Positions 1-8,597 of a stretch of 64,000 bases of DNA are shown here, piece by piece; position 1 is the stretch's first letter, and each line of letters begins with the position of its first letter. The notes below the pieces were generated by a model. That model had not been told where the DNA came from and did not search any database. It saw nothing but the letters and a program-made list of their open reading frames with translations. The position numbers and the translations under genes were made by a program. The stretch is from Ferruginibacter sp. (lineage in GTDB: Bacteria > Bacteroidota > Bacteroidia > Chitinophagales > Chitinophagaceae). The stretch is taken from assembly GCA_013141115.1 (NCBI GenBank), contig JABFRP010000001.1, forward strand, positions 852,376-916,375. Reading direction: 5' to 3'.

Positions 1-528
1 ATACTTGATGCAACAATACTAAAAGCACAAGGTAAATATTGGCTTTTTGGAACCCTGCTGGGCAACGGAAGGTTTAGTAAACTGCATATTTACTATGCCG
101 ATAATTTTTCAGGTCCTTACAAAGCACATGCCGCTAACCCGGTAAAAAATAATTTAAACGGGTCGAGGCCTGCAGGCAATTTTTTTGAAGTTGATGGATG
201 TATTTACAGGCCTTCTCAAAATTGCGGCGCTTATTATGGCGAATCTATTACTATAAATAAAATACTAAAACTAAGCGAAACCGAGTTTGCCGAAGAAGAG
301 TATATGGTAATAAAAGCCAATAATAACGGAGAATACAATATGGGCATTCATACAATAAATGCTGCAGGAAATTATATTGTGGTGGATGGACAAAAAGGGC
401 ATTTTCAACCTTTCATGCAGTTGATAAGGGCTGTAAAAAGATTATTCAGAAAGAATAAAAACAAATTGAGCTGTGTTGCTTATTATTTGCACAGCTTTAA
501 TTTTGAAGAGTATGCGGTTGCCTGTTGA
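1..528 (+). CDS. C-terminal part of a beta-propeller (GINT1_N / GH43-like) protein
   Basis: The reading frame is open from base 1, so the start lies outside the window and only about 175 C-terminal residues are seen. The visible part has a WLFGT segment, an LHIYYADNF strand, an SRPAGNFF motif followed by YRPSQNC, and YGESITINKI. This order is characteristic of the five-bladed propeller module found at the N-terminus of glucosamine inositolphosphorylceramide transferases and in related GH43/GH32-like sugar-active proteins. In bacteria such proteins often sit in polysaccharide or lipid glycosylation loci, but the upstream context is not visible. Function is therefore inferred from family resemblance only. 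A rho-independent terminator follows the stop codon within about 60 bases, so this gene ends its transcription unit. Confidence 0.6.
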   Translation: MLDATILKAQGKYWLFGTLLGNGRFSKLHIYYADNFSGPYKAHAANPVKNNLNGSRPAGNFFEVDGCIYRPSQNCGAYYGESITINKILKLSETEFAEEEYMVIKANNNGEYNMGIHTINAAGNYIVVDGQKGHFQPFMQLIRAVKRLFRKNKNKLSCVAYYLHSFNFEEYAVAC

Positions 529-556
529 GTATTGTACCGCTAAATTGCATCTTATT

Positions 557-587
557 AAATCAGGTTTTTGCTAACCTGATTTTTTTT
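557..587 (+). terminator. Rho-independent terminator after the propeller gene
   Basis: A 10-bp stem (AAATCAGGTT / AACCTGATTT) with a 6-base loop is followed by a run of T. It sits 29 bases after the stop of the partial gene. Confidence 0.85.
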
Positions 588-651
588 ACTCCCCGCTTTC
601 ACAACTTAGTAACATTTTAGGCTTTATTTTCGTTGAACATAAAATTACTGC

Positions 652-3195
652 ATGTTAAGATTATTACTCCCCCTTATTCTATTGTCTCTTAATACTTCGG
701 CCCAAAAAATTTACGGTACCGTATTTAATACTAAAGGCGATTTATTACCATATGCTTCTATTACCATTAAAGGCACATCGGTAGGGGCAAGTGCCAATAC
801 CAAAGCAAAATTTTCTTTTACAGTTTCGCCAGGTACTTATGTGGTGGTTTGCCAGCATATTGGCTTTGCAAAGCAGGAAAAAACCGTTGTTGTAAGTAAG
901 CTGGATGAAGAAGTGGCTTTTGTACTCAGCGAACAAAAATTAGATTTAAAAGAAGTACTGGTAAAAAGTGGAGGAGAAGATCCTGCTTATGCTATCATTC
1001 GCCAAGCCATTAAAAAAAGAGAATATTACAATAAGCAGGTAAATGCACTTGAATGCGATCTGTATACAAAAGATATTATGAAGCTGCGTATGTTGCCCAA
1101 AAAAATAATGGGCAAAAAAATACCCGACGAAGATCGTAGCAGCATAGGGTTGGATTCTACCGGCAAAGGAATTATTTATTTATCCGAATCGGTAGCGAAA
1201 ATTCATACCCAGCAGCCCGATAAATTTAAAATGGAAGTGCTTAGCAGCAGGGTGAGCGGTAGTGGTGGTTTTGGTTTTACCTTTCCTACGTTCATTAGTT
1301 TTTATACCAACAACGTAAAAGTATTTACCGAAAAGTTTAATCCCAGAGGTTTTGTTTCTCCCATCGCAGATGGTGCCATTGGCTTTTATAAATATAAATT
1401 TCTGGGTAGTTTTTTTGAAGATGGAAAAGAAATAAATACCATACAGGTAACACCACGCCGAAATTATGAGCCATTGTTTTCCGGCGTTATTTATATTACC
1501 GAAGGCGACTGGCGGATACACAGCTGCGATTTAACCCTTACCAAAACATCGCAACTGGAACTTATAGATACCTTGCAAATAACTCAAATTAATGTGCCGG
1601 TGGGCAATGATGTGTGGCGGGTAAAAAATCAATTATTACACTTTAACTTTAAACAATTTGGTATTGATGCCATTGGTAATTTTGTAAACATTTATTCTAA
1701 CTACAACATTAATCCGGCTTTTGGCAAAAAATATTTTGACAAGGTGATCATAAAGTATGATACTGCTGTAAATAAAAAACCTGTTGCATACTGGGATACT
1801 ATTCGCCCTATACCACTGGAGCCCGAAGAGAAAAAAGATTACGAGGTTAAAGACAGTCTTTACCAGTTACAAAAAGATTCGATGCTAAGCAAACGTTCTG
1901 TAGATTCACTTAATAAAAAACAAGGAAAAATAAAACCATTAGCAGTTTTTTGGAAAGGCATCAGCAGAACGCATTATACAAAAAACGGCTCTACCAGATG
2001 GGGTATTGAGTCGTTAATAAAAAACATGGAATACAATACTGTGGAAGGTGCAGTGCTGAACACTAATTTTTTTTACAACAAATATCTGAAGAAAATAAAA
2101 TCTAATTTTTCTATACAGCCACACATACGCTATGGCTTTAGCAATACGCATTTAAATGTCTGGGCAGATATTAATTTCAATACAAGAGACTGGAGTACCG
2201 ATAAAAAAATAAAACGACAGAATTGGTTTTTATCCGGAGGTAAAAGGGTAAGCCAGTTTAATAAAGAAAGTACGGTTACTCCATTAAACAACAGCATCAC
2301 TACTTTATTTTGGGGTGATAACTTTATGAAGATATACGAGAATTATTTTGGCAGCATTGGTTTTGCAAAAAGATATGAGAGTGGATTGAGGTTTTCTGTA
2401 AATGCTTTGTACGAAGACAGAATACCCATTAATAATACCACCAATTTTACAGTGTTTAAAAAAGATACTATCAATATAACCCCTAATTATCCTTACGAAA
2501 AAATTGCACAACAATTTACACCGCACCAGGCTTTACTTGTAAGTGTGGATATTAGTATAAAACCCGGACAAAAATATATCCAGTTCCCTAATAATAAAGT
2601 AGCTATTGGATCAAAGTATCCCACTTTTAGTTTTAATTACACCAAGGGTATTGATAATATTTTGGGCAGCGATGTAAATTTTGATAAATGGAAATTTACT
2701 ATCAGCGATACTAAAAACTTTAAACTGGCAGGGGAATTTAAATACAAAATTGGAATAGGTGGATTTTTAAATAGTAAAAAAGTATTTATACAGGACTTTC
2801 AGCATTTTAATGGTAATCGTTCCGGTGCAGCAAGTGAGTATGTCAACAGCTTTCAGTTAGCGCCATATTATGCCAACAGCACAGCAGAAAATTTTTATTC
2901 GCTGGCACATGTAGAGCATCATTTTAATGGCTTGCTTACCAATAAAATACCATTGTTTAAAAAACTCAATTGGAATTTGGTGGCGGGCAGCAATGCTTTT
3001 TACATAAATAAGAACAGTAATTATGCCGAAGCATTTGTTGGCCTTGAAAATATTTTTAAAATATTACGGGTTGATTTTGTTGCTGCTTATGCCAATGGAA
3101 AACAAAGTACAACCGGTATTAGGCTGGGTTTTGGCGGTATTATTGGCGGCAGTGTGCGTCGCACCGGAAATGGAGGTATGTCAATAAGTTTATAA
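652..3195 (+). CDS. DUF5686 outer-membrane protein with carboxypeptidase-like N-domain
   Basis: This 847-residue protein begins with a signal peptide (about residues 1-17, ending TSAQ). A carboxypeptidase-regulatory-like beta-sandwich follows (about 20-105: IYGTVFNTKGDLLPYASITIKGTS). The remainder matches the DUF5686 layout: a conserved alpha/beta segment with AYAIIRQAI, then a long region of alternating aromatic strands ending in a C-terminal strand, as expected of an outer-membrane beta-barrel. DUF5686 proteins are common in Bacteroidota and their role is not settled. The N-terminal sandwich is shared with TonB receptors of the phylum. The gene appears to be transcribed alone, from a possible TATTTTCG box at 625-632. 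The start ATG is supported by the signal peptide directly after it. Confidence 0.8.
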   Translation: MLRLLLPLILLSLNTSAQKIYGTVFNTKGDLLPYASITIKGTSVGASANTKAKFSFTVSPGTYVVVCQHIGFAKQEKTVVVSKLDEEVAFVLSEQKLDLKEVLVKSGGEDPAYAIIRQAIKKREYYNKQVNALECDLYTKDIMKLRMLPKKIMGKKIPDEDRSSIGLDSTGKGIIYLSESVAKIHTQQPDKFKMEVLSSRVSGSGGFGFTFPTFISFYTNNVKVFTEKFNPRGFVSPIADGAIGFYKYKFLGSFFEDGKEINTIQVTPRRNYEPLFSGVIYITEGDWRIHSCDLTLTKTSQLELIDTLQITQINVPVGNDVWRVKNQLLHFNFKQFGIDAIGNFVNIYSNYNINPAFGKKYFDKVIIKYDTAVNKKPVAYWDTIRPIPLEPEEKKDYEVKDSLYQLQKDSMLSKRSVDSLNKKQGKIKPLAVFWKGISRTHYTKNGSTRWGIESLIKNMEYNTVEGAVLNTNFFYNKYLKKIKSNFSIQPHIRYGFSNTHLNVWADINFNTRDWSTDKKIKRQNWFLSGGKRVSQFNKESTVTPLNNSITTLFWGDNFMKIYENYFGSIGFAKRYESGLRFSVNALYEDRIPINNTTNFTVFKKDTINITPNYPYEKIAQQFTPHQALLVSVDISIKPGQKYIQFPNNKVAIGSKYPTFSFNYTKGIDNILGSDVNFDKWKFTISDTKNFKLAGEFKYKIGIGGFLNSKKVFIQDFQHFNGNRSGAASEYVNSFQLAPYYANSTAENFYSLAHVEHHFNGLLTNKIPLFKKLNWNLVAGSNAFYINKNSNYAEAFVGLENIFKILRVDFVAAYANGKQSTTGIRLGFGGIIGGSVRRTGNGGMSISL

Positions 3196-3285
3196 TAATT
3201 ATCTTTACACAGTTAATTTGGTTTGCCCTGCAAGCATCCAATCATTTAATGATTTTCCGTTTTATGCGGAATCAAATTTAAAACT

Positions 3286-4332
3286 ATGGCAGTATTACAC
3301 AACCGCATTTCGCAGGCGGAGCTTAAGCAATTGTTGCATCAGGAAACGGAGCACCGCACCACCATTTCATTTTACCAGTATTTCAGTATTGAGGATCCTC
3401 AACAGTTTCGTGATGATTTATATAAAGCCTTGAATGCAATAAAAGTATTTGGTCGAATTTATGTTGCACATGAAGGTATCAATGCACAGATAAGTGTGCC
3501 CGAAAGTAATTTTGAGGCGCTGAAGAGTTACTTGTATTCCATTGAGCCGCTTAATGGATTAAGATTAAATATTGCGGTGGATGATGATGGCAAATCTTTT
3601 TGGGTATTAAAAATTAAAGTACGGGAAAAGATTGTGGCAGATGGCATTACCGATCCCCACTTTAGTATGGCAAAAAAAGGCAAGTATGTAAATGCTGCAG
3701 AAATGAACAATTTGCTGCAGGATGATAATACCATTGTGATAGACATGCGTAACCATTACGAATATGAAGTGGGCCATTTTGAAAAAGCTATGGAAATACC
3801 CAGCGATACCTTTCGTGAGCAATTGCCCATGGCAGTGGAAATGATGCAGGATAAAAAAGACCAGAACATTATAATGTATTGCACCGGGGGCATCCGTTGC
3901 GAAAAAGCCAGCGCTTACATGCTACACAATGGTTTTAAAAATGTTTTTCATTTAGAAGGTGGCATTATTAATTATGCCAAACAGGCCAAAGAAAATAATT
4001 TAGCCAGTAAATTCATTGGTAAAAATTTTGTTTTCGACGACAGGCTGGGAGAGCGTATTACCGAAGATGTAATTGCCAAATGCCACCAGTGCGGCCAGCC
4101 TGCCGATACACACACCAACTGCAAAAACGATGGCTGCCATTTATTATTTATACAATGTGAAACCTGCGCCACCCAATACGATGGTTGCTGTAGCGAAGCC
4201 TGCCAAACCGTGTACAACTTGCCGGTAGAAGAACAAAAAGAACTCCGCAAAGGAATTGATAAAGGCATGATGGTATTTAATAAAAGTAAAAAACGATTGA
4301 GGCCGAGGTTGGATGCGATGAATAAGAAATAA
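3286..4332 (+). CDS. trhO: tRNA uridine 5-hydroxylase, rhodanese type (TrhO/YceA)
   Basis: TrhO catalyses oxygen-dependent 5-hydroxylation of U34 in a subset of tRNAs, a cytoplasmic modification step. The 348-residue protein has the family layout: an N-terminal ferredoxin-like acylphosphatase domain (about 1-110, with the [10 protein letters not shown] motif), a rhodanese domain (about 130-230) with the active-site loop CTGGIRC holding Cys199, and a cysteine-rich C-terminus (Cys266, 269, 279, 284, 291, 294, 301, 302, 306) that probably binds a metal. Length is close to bacterial homologues. A TATCTTTA box at 3200-3207 could drive it from a leader of roughly 70 bases. It stands alone between unrelated genes. 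Confidence 0.9.
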   Translation: MAVLHNRISQAELKQLLHQETEHRTTISFYQYFSIEDPQQFRDDLYKALNAIKVFGRIYVAHEGINAQISVPESNFEALKSYLYSIEPLNGLRLNIAVDDDGKSFWVLKIKVREKIVADGITDPHFSMAKKGKYVNAAEMNNLLQDDNTIVIDMRNHYEYEVGHFEKAMEIPSDTFREQLPMAVEMMQDKKDQNIIMYCTGGIRCEKASAYMLHNGFKNVFHLEGGIINYAKQAKENNLASKFIGKNFVFDDRLGERITEDVIAKCHQCGQPADTHTNCKNDGCHLLFIQCETCATQYDGCCSEACQTVYNLPVEEQKELRKGIDKGMMVFNKSKKRLRPRLDAMNKK

Positions 4333-4360
4333 TTTTTTGTTCCGGGCTGTAAGCCTCTAA

Positions 4361-4433
4361 TCATCTTCATTAGCAGAGTTTATCCTGAGGAACGAAGGAC
4401 ACTTTTGTACGGTAAATTTTTATTGAACTTTTA
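4361..4433 (+). repeat. Dispersed repeat, about 73 bp, copy 1
   Basis: This intergenic stretch is homologous to the reverse complement of 47402-47474. The best-conserved 37 bases (4374-4410) match at 33 positions and all four differences are transitions. The core contains GAGGAACGA. No ORF or transposase accompanies it. Confidence 0.75.
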
Positions 4434-4484
4434 TCTAAGCGTAGAAGAAAGGTTTGTTCTTTATACACCCATTAATACTGTGTA

Positions 4485-4970
4485 TTATTTTTTTAAAAGT
4501 ATAAAATCAGAAGGTTTATATAAAGCAGGGATGTCTATTAAAAACTCTTTGCAATAAAGTTCTAAAGTGTCAACATCAAAAAAATTACTTTCATCTTCAA
4601 AGTCGTCTGTTAAGATAGGGTTCTTTTCAAAACTAAATTTTTCGCCAATATCAGTAAATACAATCAGCTGCATTGAGTCAACTTCAATTTCTCTTATTAA
4701 ACTACCTTTTGAAAAATATAGGAAATAATAATAATCAGAATTTTCTTGTCCTATAATTTGAATAAAATCTGTGTGTAATATTTGCGAAAGAAATTGCCCT
4801 GGTTCATGAAGTTTGGCAAAACCATTATGAAGAATACTGGTCCAGCCATTTAGAGGTTGATTTATTGCAAGCAGGTTCGGAAAGCTATCCATATTGTAGA
4901 CAGGATTCTCAAGAATATCATTTGGGAAAGGACTTGATGATTTTGTTTTTAAGCAGGAAAGTTCCTGCAA
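4485..4970 (-). CDS. Unknown cytosolic protein, start region possibly frameshifted
   Basis: I do not recognise a named family. The 161 visible residues are rich in aromatic and acidic residues with no signal peptide or membrane segment (FIQIIGQ, YYYFLYFSKG, REIEVDSM, FSFEKNP). The only in-frame start here is TTG at 4970. However, the frame remains open upstream to about 5046 and reads sensibly there (HFLHFHIK, TEDRDNLVQIL), with no ATG. An ATG at 5031-5029 lies one frame off: removing one G from the ATGGG run would give a continuous protein of about 181 residues beginning MVHFLHFHIK. The gene may therefore carry a one-base insertion, a sequence error, or an unusual start. The coordinates given are the minimal ones. 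Confidence 0.5.
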   Translation of the reverse strand: MQELSCLKTKSSSPFPNDILENPVYNMDSFPNLLAINQPLNGWTSILHNGFAKLHEPGQFLSQILHTDFIQIIGQENSDYYYFLYFSKGSLIREIEVDSMQLIVFTDIGEKFSFEKNPILTDDFEDESNFFDVDTLELYCKEFLIDIPALYKPSDFILLKK

Positions 4971-5072
4971 AATTTGAACAAGATTATCCCTGTCTTCAGT
5001 TTTAATATGGAAATGTAAAAAATGTACCCATAAATTACCTGTACGAGATTAACTACTTTCTTTAATTTATTC

Positions 5073-6191
5073 TTATTTCACCCACTTCAAACAAACAGGA
5101 TTACCTACATTAATTCTTTTTCCAGTATCAGTTAACAAACCTGTTTTTTTATCAATTTTAAATATCACAATATCATCGGTGTTTTGATTGGCCACCAATA
5201 AAAAATTGCCGCTGGGGTCAAAATTAAAATTGCGAGGCGTTTTACCTAAAGTAGATTGCTGACCTATTAATGTTAATTTGCCATCAACAGCATTTACAGA
5301 AAATATGCTGATGCTGTTAGCATCGCCACGGTTACTGCAATATAAAAATTTGCCATTGGGAGATATATGAATGTCGGCAGCGCCAACGGCGCCTTTAAAA
5401 TCGGCAGGTAATGCACTAATACGTTGCTGCATTTGTAAGTTGCCATTAGCGGTTTTATAGCAAACTACTATGCCACTCATTTCTTCCATCAGGTAAGCAA
5501 ATTTATTATTGGGCGCAAATTCAAAATGCCTTGGTCCATTGCCAGGTTCAGATGGTGCAGCAGCTGTATATTTTAATACGCCTTTCTTTTTATCAAAAGC
5601 GTAGATCATCACTTTGTCGATACCTAAATCGGGGACATACAAATATTTATTATCAGCCGAAAGATTGGTGGAGTGTACATGCGGTCCTTGCTGTCTTCCT
5701 GCATTGGGCCCACTGCCCTGGTGTTGTATAACTTGTTTTAAAGTGTCTAAAGAGCCATCCTTATTGGCATGTAATAAACCAATACTGCCGCTGCTGTAAT
5801 TACCTGCAAAAATCCAATGGCCTGTTTTGTCAATTGCCACATAACAAGGATGTTTACCGCCAGATGGTTGTTTGTTTATTTCGGTAAGTGTGCCATTCAT
5901 TTTATTAAAAGAAAAAGCAGAGATATTTCCACCAACAGTAAACCTGCTGCTGTCCGCATTTTCATTTACCGCATACACAAATTTATTGTTGGGCGAAACT
6001 GCAAGAAAGGAAGGATTGGAGCTTTTAACAACACTCACAAAACTATTATCGCCGGTGGCGGAATTAAATTTGTACACATAAATACCTTCGCTTTTGCCAC
6101 CGGTATAAGTGCCAATTAATAAATAATGTTCATTTTGCGCCGCAACAGAAATAGAGCACAGTAAAAATAGGTATAGCAATAAATTTTTCAT
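5073..6191 (-). CDS. Secreted lactonase family protein (6-phosphogluconolactonase-like propeller)
   Basis: The 372-residue protein has a clear signal peptide (about 1-18, ending SVAAQ) followed by a seven-bladed propeller of the YbhE/Pgl lactonase family. Conserved elements include LLIGTYTGGKSEGIYVY at the start, HPCYVAID, GPHVHST, PDLGIDKVMIY, GPRHFEF and GNFLLVANQN near the end. Cytosolic members hydrolyse 6-phosphogluconolactone in the pentose phosphate pathway. Because this one appears exported, the physiological substrate is more likely another lactone or sugar acid in the periplasm, which is inference. The transporter gene lies upstream on the same strand with a 36-base gap, so co-transcription is possible. 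Confidence 0.85.
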   Translation of the reverse strand: MKNLLLYLFLLCSISVAAQNEHYLLIGTYTGGKSEGIYVYKFNSATGDNSFVSVVKSSNPSFLAVSPNNKFVYAVNENADSSRFTVGGNISAFSFNKMNGTLTEINKQPSGGKHPCYVAIDKTGHWIFAGNYSSGSIGLLHANKDGSLDTLKQVIQHQGSGPNAGRQQGPHVHSTNLSADNKYLYVPDLGIDKVMIYAFDKKKGVLKYTAAAPSEPGNGPRHFEFAPNNKFAYLMEEMSGIVVCYKTANGNLQMQQRISALPADFKGAVGAADIHISPNGKFLYCSNRGDANSISIFSVNAVDGKLTLIGQQSTLGKTPRNFNFDPSGNFLLVANQNTDDIVIFKIDKKTGLLTDTGKRINVGNPVCLKWVK

Positions 6192-6227
6192 CTTTCAATT
6201 TACGGGGTTTATATAAAATTTATTTTT

Positions 6228-7487
6228 TTATTTTAATGTAAAATAGATCAACGCCACTGCTGCAGCAGTCATTAACAGCAAAGAAAGTATGCCAAATATA
6301 TTCTGAAAAAGATTGTTGGTAAAATTGCCCATGATCTTTTTGTTATTGCAGATATGCAAAATGAGTGCAATTAAAACAGGGGCGGTAATGCCATATAAAA
6401 CTGCAGTATAAATTAATGCTTTAATAGGGCTGATACCTACAAAATGCATAAGCAAACCAAGTAATAAAGAAATGATCATGGTGATGTAAAATCCTTTTGC
6501 CTCATGAAATTTTTTGTTCAAACCTTCTTCCCAATCAAAAGTTTCGGCAAGCATATAGCTTAAAGCACCTGCCAATACAGGTATTGCCAATAAGCCGGTG
6601 CCAATTACACCAATAGCAAATAACACATAAGCCATATTGCCTGCCAAAGGTTTTAATGCCTGTGCAGCTTCTTCTACAGTGTTGATATTATGAATGCCTG
6701 CATTAAATAAAACGGTGCCGGTAGTTAAAATCATAAAAAAGAAAACAATATTGGAAAATGCAATGCCAGCTTTTACATCAACCTGCATATCATCAATAAT
6801 TTGTTTATCTACTATAACTTTTTTCTCTTGTATCTCTTCCACTTCCATTGATGTTTGCCAAAAAAATAAATAGGGGGAAATGGTAGTGCCTAAAATACCC
6901 ACCAGCGCCATAAAGTATTCGGCATTGTTTTCAAACTTTGGAATAAAAGCGCTTTTTAAAACGGTAATCCAATCGGTGCTGATTAAAAATGGAATTAAAA
7001 TATAGCTGAACAAAACGATGCACAACCATTTTAAAATGGTGGCAATTTTACGGTAACTAAAAAAAATAAAACTCAGCATTAGTAATCCGGTAAAAAAAAT
7101 AGAAAAAACAAATGCCGGTATCTGTGGCACAATTAAATTACCCACTGCACCCATGCCTGCAATATCTGCACCTACATTTAATGTTATAGAGGGAAAGCTG
7201 ATAAGTAAGATGAGGTATAAAATAGTTTTGCTGTAATAACGCTTGATGGTTCCGGTTAAACCATGGCCGGTAACTAATCCAATTCTGGCACACATTTCCT
7301 GCAGGGCTGCCATTAAAGGATAGGTAAAAATGGCTGTCCACAAAAGCTTGGTGCCAAATTTTGCACCAGCCTGAGAATAAGTGGCAATGCCGGATGGATC
7401 GTCATCACTGGCCCCGGTGATAAGGCCGGGGCCAAGTAATTTCCAGTACTTTTTAATACTTATAACAAATGAATTTTTTTCAGGCAT
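6228..7487 (-). CDS. Nramp-family divalent metal transporter, Mg2+-type (NRMT-like) features
   Basis: This 419-residue inner-membrane protein has about eleven hydrophobic segments in the Nramp order. TM1 has GPGLITGASDDDPSG where manganese/iron Nramps have DPGN. TM6 has TTISPYLFFWQTS, without the Ala-x-x-Met pair that selects transition metals. Such substitutions are reported for the Nramp-related magnesium transporter branch, so Mg2+ (or a broader divalent range) is plausible; the sequence alone does not prove the substrate. I chose the ATG at 7487 (MPEKNSF). The longer frame uses GTG at 7511, which would overlap a TAACTTTA promoter-like box at 7507-7500. Confidence 0.8.
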   Translation of the reverse strand: MPEKNSFVISIKKYWKLLGPGLITGASDDDPSGIATYSQAGAKFGTKLLWTAIFTYPLMAALQEMCARIGLVTGHGLTGTIKRYYSKTILYLILLISFPSITLNVGADIAGMGAVGNLIVPQIPAFVFSIFFTGLLMLSFIFFSYRKIATILKWLCIVLFSYILIPFLISTDWITVLKSAFIPKFENNAEYFMALVGILGTTISPYLFFWQTSMEVEEIQEKKVIVDKQIIDDMQVDVKAGIAFSNIVFFFMILTTGTVLFNAGIHNINTVEEAAQALKPLAGNMAYVLFAIGVIGTGLLAIPVLAGALSYMLAETFDWEEGLNKKFHEAKGFYITMIISLLLGLLMHFVGISPIKALIYTAVLYGITAPVLIALILHICNNKKIMGNFTNNLFQNIFGILSLLLMTAAAVALIYFTLK

Positions 7488-7533
7488 AGCGCAGTAGTAT
7501 AAAGTTAGCACTTACTGCATGCAATCGTTTTGT

Positions 7534-8460
7534 TTATGCTAACTTATTTAATGCTGCAATAATTATTTTTTCTGTTTCGGCATCACTTAATTCCTGCGGC
7601 ACAAATTTTTCTCCAATTACTTTTTCGTACAGTTCAATATATCTTTTGCTGATCACATCAATCCATTCGTCGCTCATTGCAGGGACAGTTTGTCCTTCTT
7701 TACCCATAAAATTATTTTCAATCAGCCACTCTCTTACAAATTCTTTACTTAGTTGTTTCTGGCGTTCGCCTTTTTGTTGTCTTTCTTCAAAACCATCAGC
7801 ATAAAAATACCTGCTACTGTCGGGAGTATGAATTTCATCCATCAAAAATATTTCATCGCCAATTTTACCAAACTCATATTTAGTATCTACTAAAATTAAA
7901 TTTTGCCTGGCAGCAATGGCTTTGCCTCTTTCAAAAAGTTGTAAGGCATAATTGCTTAATATATCCCAATCGGCCGCAGTGGCTAATCCCTGTTTAATAA
8001 TTTCTTCAGCACTAATATCTTCATCATGCCCTTCGGCAGCTTTTGTGCTGGGGGTAATGATAGGCGTGGGAAAATAATCGTTCTCCTTCATGCCATCGGG
8101 CATAGTAACACCACACAAAATTCTTTTGCCGGATGAGTAAGTTCTCCAGGCATGGCCGGTTAAGTTACCACGTACCACCATTTCTATTTTAAACGGGTTG
8201 CATTTTTTTCCAATACTAACATTGGGTGCAGGTGTGGCCATTAACCAGTTAGAACAAATGTCTTTTGTTGCATTAAGCATGTATGCAGCAATTTGTGTTA
8301 ATACTTGTCCTTTAAATGGAATAGGCCGGGGAAGAATAACATCAAATGCAGATATGCGGTTGCTGGCAATCATTACCAGAATATTGTTGCCAATGTAGTA
8401 CACATCTCTAACCTTTCCTTTATAAAAATCGGTTTGCTGGGGGAAATTAAATGGAGTCAT
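7534..8460 (-). CDS. purC: Phosphoribosylaminoimidazole-succinocarboxamide synthase
   Basis: PurC joins CAIR and aspartate using ATP in the seventh step of IMP synthesis. At 308 residues it is of the longer type also seen in yeast Ade1, rather than the roughly 237-residue E. coli form. Recognisable elements are YKGKVRDVY (ATP/phosphate loop) near residue 13, [27 protein letters not shown], the [20 protein letters not shown] loop, [10 protein letters not shown] and [14 protein letters not shown]. No other purine gene is nearby. The transporter lies 46 bases downstream on the same strand. The start ATG gives the expected N-terminus [15 protein letters not shown]. Confidence 0.95.
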   Translation of the reverse strand: MTPFNFPQQTDFYKGKVRDVYYIGNNILVMIASNRISAFDVILPRPIPFKGQVLTQIAAYMLNATKDICSNWLMATPAPNVSIGKKCNPFKIEMVVRGNLTGHAWRTYSSGKRILCGVTMPDGMKENDYFPTPIITPSTKAAEGHDEDISAEEIIKQGLATAADWDILSNYALQLFERGKAIAARQNLILVDTKYEFGKIGDEIFLMDEIHTPDSSRYFYADGFEERQQKGERQKQLSKEFVREWLIENNFMGKEGQTVPAMSDEWIDVISKRYIELYEKVIGEKFVPQELSDAETEKIIIAALNKLA

Positions 8461-8493
8461 ACTGCTAAAGTAGCATCAAGTGGTATAAAACCC

Positions 8494-8501
8494 TAAATTT
8501 G
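8494..8501 (+). promoter_or_regulatory. Candidate -7 box (TAAATTTG) for the TonB receptor
   Basis: TAAATTTG fits the Bacteroidota TAnnTTTG box and faces the receptor gene, giving a leader of roughly 90 bases. I see no good -33 TTTG at the usual distance. Confidence 0.4.
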
Positions 8502-8597
8502 TTGTAATTAATATTGCACAGGCGGTTAGAAATAAAATTTTAATTAAAAAATAACAATGCTTATTTTGCCTGAAATTTAAAACCCAAATAACGCTAT

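Noticed and set aside
3972..4370. 132-codon open frame opposite trhO
   Set aside because: It is antisense to the strongly conserved TrhO C-terminus and has no recognisable domain.
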